From Ostrinia nubilalis (taxonomy: Eukaryota; Arthropoda; Insecta; Lepidoptera; Crambidae), in contig NC_087108.1 in the NCBI RefSeq assembly GCF_963855985.1, positions 12,728,001 to 12,792,000 on the forward strand: a DNA stretch of 64,000 nt, in the 5' to 3' direction. The number at the start of each line of letters is the position of its first letter. Positions within the stretch are counted from its first letter, which is position 1. Of the stretch, positions 56,883-64,000 are shown one piece after another. The notes under the pieces are model-generated. The model had not been told where the DNA came from. It ran no database searches and was given only the letters and a program-made list of their open reading frames with translations. A program made the position numbers and the translations under genes.

Positions 56883-59674
56883 CTGAAAAATTAAAAACAA
56901 AAGTTTTGTTCCATACCAAAAGAGAAAAATAACCTAGGTGATTAAGATCATTTTGTTTTCTTCCGTCACCATGACGATTGCAACAGTGCCGAAATATCGG
57001 AAACTCAAAATTAAGGTACATGGTAGCAATCCCGTCAGTAATAATAATAATGATAGTGACCATGAAAGTTTAAAACAATATATTTTGTTTTCTGTCTATA
57101 AGTCCTGGATAAAAAAATAGGTGATTATGAAAACGATGATTTTACTCTTCATCGTGGATGGCGTAAAAAGCCACTAAGGGAGAAATATGGAAACATAGGC
57201 CTCCCTAACCCGTTTGTCCAGCACTGCAGTATGGGAGTGTTGACCAAATCAGCCATTTGCCTCATAAATTGGAGACGGTTGTCTATTTGCCATGCAAACT
57301 AAATACCTTAAGAGCGTTTACGTCTAGCGTGGCATGTCAAGTTTAGGTAATTTCGATGCTATTTTTATTCACACTAAAATAATTATGACTGTGTGCGTGT
57401 TCTCACGCTCTATAGTCAAACCAAAATACTTTGATCCACCATCGTAAAAGTGTGCCAGGCTGTCAAGTGACAGCCCAAAGAAACTATAAAATCTTCAAAT
57501 CTTCCATCACCGACTCCATACTTATAAATAATGGTATACATTAGTCCTAATCAATAATAAATACGTAAATTCTTTATCAAATAGTAAATTATCAAAGGTT
57601 TTTTACTATTTTGAGAATATTTTATACAGCCTATGTTCAGCAGAAAAAAAATTGAATTTTAATGATGAGAGATTTTTTCAAATCGGTTCTATTCAAAACA
57701 AACTTTTCCTGTTTACTATTCTTTTTTTATCCGGAAAATGCATAACATTTCATACCCACCAGCTGCGGGGGCAGCTAGTGGGTTATGTGGGGTTCTTCCT
57801 ACCAGAAGGCCCCCCTACACCCACTAAAAACCTGACTGTTTCTGCCATGATCCATATGAGTGATATGAGGGAACGCGGGACATCGCCATTGGCTGTTGCC
57901 TGAAGCATTCGTCCTTAGCCGCCACCAGACACCTCCATGTCTAGCGACCGAGGCCTGTTAGGAAGGGACAGTTGGAGACCATATTAAGCTGTCCTCTTGC
58001 GCCCAGGGTGTCGGCGGCGGATAACCGGAGTGTCGGCTGAGGCCTCTCGCTCCCCCTTTCCACTGCTTCTTTCTGTGAAAGAACACTTTCACAGAAAGTA
58101 AGCACACTATACCATAAGATTATTTATACCTACTAATGTAGATATTGTTTCCGAAAGCGAGCGGGTTCATTCCGTACCTGTACGCTTCATGCGTTCTCTA
58201 GCAAAAGCTGAAAATCAGTGTTCTGCCCTTTTGAGGGTAGTGTTTATACTGAGCTCTTTGCTTTTTGCATCGCTGCGGCACACATCAGTCTGACGCAGGG
58301 AACTATTTGAAACGCTAGTCATCTTTATCTTATGTTGTTTTGTCACTTTTGTTATGTTGAAATTATTAATAACCTGTGTAACAAAATACCAGTGGTGTCA
58401 CCTAGTGTGTTTCTTGACTAACTAACTTTATTTCGATATTGAATTGAATTTCAATAGCAACTATACATAATGTGTGTGTTAAAAGCATTAAAAAAAGTGT
58501 GTTACAACAAATAAACAGTTTATCTATCTATCTCACGCCTCTTCCTGATTGGTAGGGAGAGGTCATTTCCAACCGCCGCTCGTTCGCTTAGGCTGGGCAC
58601 TGTTGGAGCGTGTCAGTCTGCTGCGGTGACTCACGTGCCAAGACTGCAGTGTTAACTGACAACCATCTACAGGCTCTCGGCCTATACGGTGGAGGAATGG
58701 CCCGAAGCACCCATGGCCCGGTAGAACCTGGGTCGCCCTTTGTGTGAGGCGATCATGCCGTCGCACCCACTCCTCTAATACAGGCAGAACTGCCTCTATG
58801 GTGCGACGTAAAATTTGGCTGACGGCCAGGCGTACCCTTCAGCACTCTGGGGCCTAGATCCTCAAGCCTCTACCTTTTGGTTTCCACCTCTCGTGGTGCA
58901 CGTACACGTACATTTCCCCTTGGGACCTATGGTCACCTCGCAACTGGCGTCTATTCTCGGTTGTCGACACTAGCTTTGTCGCCACAGAGGATAAATGGCA
59001 TAAATAATAGCGATTGTCACCAGTGGTGACACATACTTTCCCAGTTGTAGCTACAGGCTTATGGGGGTTATTTGCCAACAACCCACCATATGTTTTACTC
59101 GGAATCCTATTCCGATTCTTAATCATTAAGATTATTGTTAGGCAGTTCGAGTCAGGAAATAAAGGTAGGAAGAACACGGTGTAAGGAATAATTATTAGCG
59201 GATTGGAAATTATATTTGTAATATGGAGAGCAAAGCGATCGCGGAAGAAGTGTCACGACGACATATTTCAAATCTCTTCAACGGCGATGAGTGAGCGGAG
59301 AACGGTGACCGGCGTTGAAGCGAGACGGCAGCATACGTCTTCACGGGTGTGCGAGTGACGCAGACGTATTGTGACGGCCGCAGCACGCATGCGCCAACGA
59401 TTCGTTCACGTTCCGTCAAGTCGGGGTTGGCCCAATCTCATAGGCGGAAGCGGATCGCTCCGAAATCTAGGGCGGTGGTCCAAGTTAGGAATGTGGCGGA
59501 TGGCCGCCACAGGCTTTCTAACAACTTAGGTATGACAAATTAGAATAATACATCCCAATTATGCCTAGTGGGGACGTACACAAATATTGACGCAAATGTC
59601 ATCGTGCATGACATACGTAAAGTAAAAGTCAAGTAAGACCAGATGAATACAAATATTATTAATTTTATTTTGAA
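56883..59674. other. Probable PHF12 intron or flank, no gene found
   Basis: AT-rich with scattered short repeats, a perfect hairpin (58069-58098) and a SINE-like piece near 58205-58285. Open frames here are short and lack recognisable motifs. PHD-finger Cys patterns were looked for and not seen. Confidence 0.45.
58069..58098. repeat. Perfect 13-bp stem hairpin
   Basis: CTTTCTGTGAAAG, loop AACA, then CTTTCACAGAAAG. Confidence 0.85.
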
Positions 59675-60293
59675 CTAGCGGCCGCCCGCGACTTCGTACG
59701 CGTGGACCTCGTTTTACTCCTTAGTTCGTAAAATCTGTTGTTTGATATCATGTTGATAGATGGCGTTTCACGGCTTCCCCCGCATGAATATTTACGAACG
59801 TCAAAAACAGTAGTTTGTCCAGCACTGTAGATTTTAACCAATGACGATAGATTGCGCTTTTTAGACACGTCTTATTTATTTATTGAAATTTATTTGTCAC
59901 ATATCGTCATAAATTATCCCAACTAATATTATAAATGCGAAAGTAACTCTGTCTGTCTGTCTGTCTGTCTGTCTGTTACGCTTTCCCGCTTAAACCTCGC
60001 AACCGATTTTGATGAAATTTGGCATAGAGATAGTTTGAGTCCCGGGAAAGAACATAGGATAGTTTTTATCCCGGTTTTTGAAACAGGGACGCGCGCGATA
60101 AAGTTTTTCTGTGACAGACAAAATTCCACGCGGGCGAAGCCGCGGGCGGAAAGCTAGTAGCCTATAATTATGTTAATCTGGTTTATAAACAATAATACTG
60201 TAAACTTTCAACAAAATCCGTTCAGTAGTTTTTGAGTGAAAAAGTAACAAACATCCAGACATCCAAACTTTCGCATTTATAATATTAGTAGGA
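59675..60293 (-). mobile_element. Helitron carrying a second Helitron inside it
   Basis: The minus strand runs from TCCTACTAATATTATAAATG (after an A at the 60294 side) to CGGCCGCTAG (59675) before T. It matches the 9805-10181 copy apart from the inserted 241 bp at 59917-60157. No Rep/helicase. Confidence 0.8.
59917..60157 (+). mobile_element. Nested short Helitron
   Basis: A|TCCCAACTAATATTATAAAT start and GGCGGAAAGCTAG|T end. 241 bp, opposite orientation to its host. Matches 41446-41670 except for (GTCT)6 versus (GTCT)2. Confidence 0.87.
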
Positions 60294-60797
60294 TTGTTGT
60301 ACGTCGCCACTAATGACAATAATTTTTTTCCCATTTATCCTCAGTAGGGACATAGTCAGTGTCCACAACCGGGAATAGACGGACTGCGGATACTATGCGG
60401 TATCCACGAATTACCTCAGCCTGTGCCTCAGTGATATCATGCGTTGCGCTTTTTTGAACAGTAGGATGCTCCACGACTACACAGCACTGTGCCATACTCG
60501 AGCCCCATATAGGACCATATAACGTGCGACGCAAAAGTATAGTCAGCGACTCAGTGCAGCCGTGCCTCCGAGATTAGGCATCAACCGGCTTAGTGCGCCG
60601 GCGCTAGCCAAAAGCTTAGGGGTGAGACGATTCAAGTGACCGTCAAATGACCACTGTCCAACTAACTACAATCCGAGGTACCTACCGCAAAGTATTTCCG
60701 ACTGTAATATGGCAGAGCATTCCTATTAACTATTCTGTAACCACCTATTTATGGCAAATAAATTATTAGTATTATTCCTCTTTATAATATTAGTATA
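60294..60797. other. Unassigned stretch
   Basis: A 74-codon minus-strand open frame (60310-60534) has no motif I know. No other signal is seen. Confidence 0.4.
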
Positions 60798-60798
60798 C

Positions 60799-61530
60799 AT
60801 GTTACAGGAAATGTATGAAATCCGTCATTGTATACAATTCCTAGGAATTGTGTATTATTCCTAAAATCACCCGGAAATGTGTGATGTAAATTATATTGGA
60901 CACATTTCCTAGGAAATTCACACATTTCCTAAACAGCAATCGGAAATGTAATATTATAAGATTTCAATGAATACGCTTGGACATGCGGTGCGAGGGGAGG
61001 GTATTGCATCATCTGATAACGCGGGGTCTCTATCGAATCGCCAAATTTTTTGTACGCCTAATTGTCTATGGCACACAAATTTTAAGGCTAAAATTTTTTT
61101 ACACAAAATTATTTTTATTACCGAAACTTTTTTTTTCCGAAACTTAAATAGCGCTCGGCGGCCGCTACCGCGGCAGCTGTGTATGTGTAAGGTCGCAAGT
61201 CTAACCTAACCTAACCGAGACTTTGTTATCCAGCTACAGGAGTACTAAAACCTTCATTCCAATAATTATGTAGTTTAATCAATGAAATTTTAGGCGTACC
61301 GAGGGGCATCCGATCACGCGACCGCGCTAGTGCCGCTTAGTTTTATACATTTCCTAATACAATATTGGAATTCTATAAAATTCCTAGGAAAAGTATACAT
61401 TTCCTAGGATATGTGCGTATTAAAAAATCTCTGAAGCAATATTTTATACATTTCCTAAATGGCTTTGGAATTGTATACATTTCCTAGGAATAGTATACAA
61501 TTCCTAGAATTCATACATTTCCTGTAACAT
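60799..61530. mobile_element. TIR element with many TCCTAGGAA subterminal repeats
   Basis: ATGTTACAGGAAATGTATGAA-type ends are inverted at the right (TTCATACATTTCCTGTAACAT). Both subterminal zones are packed with ACATTTCCTAGGA motifs in both orientations. An ATACAT repeat borders both ends, but it merges with a CATA microsatellite. The interior has a TAACCTAACCTAACC run. No transposase. Confidence 0.7.
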
Positions 61531-62971
61531 ACATACATACATAACTTGCTGTTCCAAATTTTCGTCATTCGTTTTCGTTTCATCGCTAAAAATAACTTAA
61601 TTTTATTTTTCATTACGTCTGAAATAGAATTTGTAGTAAAAATAGACTGTAATGAAAAATAATAATAAAATATTTTAATTACCACGTGATCGCAAAATCT
61701 ACCACCAAGATTTTGCGGATATAGCCTGACCAGGAACATAAAAACCCTGGCGTAGAGGCGCGTCAATTGCATTTGATAGTGCAATACTGAGTACAGTCGT
61801 ACCTGTGTTAAATTAATAGGCTAACTTTATGTATCAGGATTCAGGATTACGGGCTAATTTGATATTTTCATAAATTAACCAAAAAAGATGACATAGGTAA
61901 CCTGGTTTAAATTAATTAAATGAAACCATCAATCGAGCTAGTAGGATTTATTTTATTATTCATCAATAATCAAATTCAGAACTTGAATATTCAACTGCAA
62001 TGTCTGCTCATGAACACTTCAAACTCGGTACTTCTTTCCCAATTCCATAAAATTCAATACTTACAAAGTGACAAAAAACTTTAAAATAGTTAGTTAAAAC
62101 AAACCACAGTTAATTTTCATAGTGGACTGTACTATACGATAAACATGTCAGTCAATTTGACAACCTTTGTCGGAAACATTATTCAATGAAAATATTGTCC
62201 GAACCCTTAGTATTTCTCTTTGACAAATACTTTAACACATTGTGAACCACTTTTCTTTCACGACTATAAAAAGTTTTTAGCAATTTAATTCACAAAATCA
62301 ATGGACAACACGCATAAGTTGTAATATTAAGTTAAATTATGACTTAATTGAAAGTTTAGATCACACACATTACACTAGTTTTTATTTCACCTCAATCCAT
62401 CCAGTATTACCGAAGATAGAGCCTCGAGAAGTTTACGGACTTTTTAAAATTTTCAAAAATTTCCAATATTCGCGCGTGACGTCACAACATGATTTTGCAG
62501 CCCCCGCACGTTAACCCATTTACCACTTTTTGTCTTTTTCCAACTAAAATAAAATTTTACCTAACTGACAACTGTTGTTAGTTGTCATCGTTCAATCACA
62601 TTTCAAACTAGGCGCTATAAAAGTAACCATTATTATGCCACCTATTGCCAATTTTGTGCACTATGAAGCCATTTTTACATTTATGCACTTAAATATAAAT
62701 TTTCTGGAAAAATAACCAAGTTTGTGTCTCTGTGCTCAATAACGAGTAAATACCTAGTCCAGTTATATTTTGTTAATTTTACTTGGAAAGTTTTCCGGAA
62801 TTTTTGAAAATACACGCTGCCGGGTGCACAGTGTGTTATGGGACTGTATAAACGGACATTCTCATTGATTTGATGAAACGTATAGAGCTCAGTTATACAA
62901 ACATGATAGTAAAACTCCCGTTTGAAAATTCCACGTAGTTTTCGCGGTATAATAATTCAAAGTTACCTATT
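61531..62971. other. AT-rich stretch without recognised features
   Basis: Both strands were scanned for open frames, splice-flanked coding blocks and repeat ends. Nothing can be supported. Confidence 0.4.
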
Positions 62972-64000
62972 TTTTTACTTCAAAATTATGCAAAAATATT
63001 CTCACTCGTTAACTAATAACATTTAATTCAGAATTGTTATAATACTTCATAGAGCTCTTAAAACTACACGTAATAAGCGTATTAAGTGCTTCGTAAACGC
63101 ATTCAGTTAATTAGGAAAAATGATTTTAGTGATTTTTGTTTTTATTTTTTTTCTCAATTATACCTTAATATATGCAAACATTTTTAATTGCAAGATATAG
63201 TCTGATATTTAATCTAATTGTATTAATAAAATCAGCTTTAAACTCCGTGATATATTTGAGAAAAAACATAAAACGTCTTAATAACATTTTTACGAGTCTA
63301 GGGTCGACAATTTTGGAAGGAATAATTCATGTCTAAAAAGTTTCAAATCCCGCCTGTTATGTGCATAGTGTTGAAGGTTCTAAAAAGTCACATTCACATT
63401 GTTTTTAACCGACTTCAAAAAAAGGAGGAGGTTCTCAAGTCGAGTCTTTTTTCTATTTTAACACTCTTATATTAACTTAAGTTGTATGTAAGTAACTAAC
63501 TAAAAAAGTATGTAAACAAATCTAGGAAGTCGAATTTATCCTACCTTTAATAATTTTCTCATCGATTTGAAACCTATAATAAATCGAATGTCAATACAAT
63601 AGTTTCGTACAATCGAGCTGATGATATTTAAACATCCAAAAGAAATATTGCTATTAAAAAGTGATGGGAAATTTACAATTCTATATGGCGCATATTTTCA
63701 ATTTGATTTTCCTCAAATATATCACGGAATTTAAAGCTGATATTTTTTATACAATTAGATTAAATATCAGACTATATCTTGCAATTAAAAATGTTTGCAT
63801 ATATTAAGGTATAATTGAGAAAAAAAATAAAAACAAAAATCACTAAAATCATTTTTCCTAATTAACTGAATGCGTTTACGAAGCACTTAATACGCTTATT
63901 ACGTGTAGTTTTAAGAGCTCTATGAAGTATTATAACAATTCTGAATTAAATGTTATTAGTTAACGAGTGAGAATATTTTTGCATAATTTTGAAGTAAAAA
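62972..64000. repeat. Large palindrome cut by the window edge
   Basis: Arm 62972-63260 is the near-perfect inverse of 63712-64000 (289 bp each) around a 451-bp loop. The last window base still pairs, so the arm may continue beyond the window only if its partner left of 62972 also matches. The loop includes AACCGACTTCAAAAAAAGGA, a dispersed lepidopteran motif. Confidence 0.88.

Noticed and set aside
56362..56932. Series of identical 60-codon plus-strand frames
   Set aside because: Antisense shadows of the 140-bp repeated PHF12 exon segment.
59210..59543. Possible small gene in a GC-richer patch
   Set aside because: Short frames on both strands without motifs, splice context or codon bias.
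61200..61217. Telomeric TTAGG (CCTAA) repeat
   Set aside because: Only about three units, plus a second short run at 16950-16970. Too short for a telomere or a site of telomere-specific insertion.

Overview
The window is insect nuclear DNA, and the repeats point to Lepidoptera. Short Helitrons have the A|TC...CTAG|T ends typical of lepidopteran Helitrons. Several hAT-type elements with 8-bp target duplications, a CR1/Jockey-type LINE and RTE fragments are present, and the genes have insect-style spliced structures. There are no bacterial operons, CRISPR arrays or complete tRNA/rRNA genes. No species can be named from the sequence alone.

Layout. (1) 1-33.5 kb, + strand: the 3' two thirds of the homeobox gene cut (CUX family). 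Six coding exons are seen. They encode CUT repeat 1 (2488-2994), then after a 24.8-kb intron a linker, CUT2 (28728-29611), CUT3 and the Cut-type homeodomain (29707-31292), followed by a long AT-rich 3' UTR. The upstream exons lie left of the window. The big intron holds a two-ORF LINE on the minus strand, hAT MITEs, a Helitron and a cluster of hairpins. Its last ~10 kb (about 17-27.6 kb) is nearly free of recognisable repeats. (2) 33.7-37.4 kb: a repeat nest, including a 3.2-kb hAT-type element with a perfect 8-bp duplication and two other elements inside it. (3) 37.7-39.6 kb, - strand: an intronless cytosolic Hsp70/Hsc70 gene. (4) 40.18-43.0 kb, + strand: a five-exon GPN3 GTPase gene, divergent from Hsp70 across a 568-bp shared promoter region. 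(5) 44.9-56.9 kb, - strand: the seven 3'-terminal coding exons of a PHF12 (Pf1) homologue ending in its FHA-like domain. It converges on GPN3, and the PHD-finger exons must lie right of the window. (6) 57-64 kb: repeat-rich, probably PHF12 intron, with nested Helitrons, a TCCTAGGA-rich inverted-repeat element and a large palindrome running off the right end.

The most unusual observation is in PHF12. At six of its seven visible exons, the 3' end of the exon has been tandemly copied into the sequence just downstream in the direction of transcription. For internal exons the copies include the splice donor. Copy number ranges from 2 (24-bp unit) to about 18 (47.7-51.3 kb), with a 140-bp unit repeated exactly at 56.26-56.68 kb. 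The intact exon is always on the transcriptional 5' side. Every true exon still joins its neighbours in phase, so the gene looks functional although it is lined with decoy donors.

The genes have no obvious shared pathway: Cut is a transcription factor, PHF12 a Sin3/HDAC-linked chromatin corepressor subunit, GPN3 an RNA polymerase II assembly/import factor and Hsp70 a chaperone. Exon borders were placed by reading GT/AG sites and checking codon phase by hand. No alignment or database search was run.
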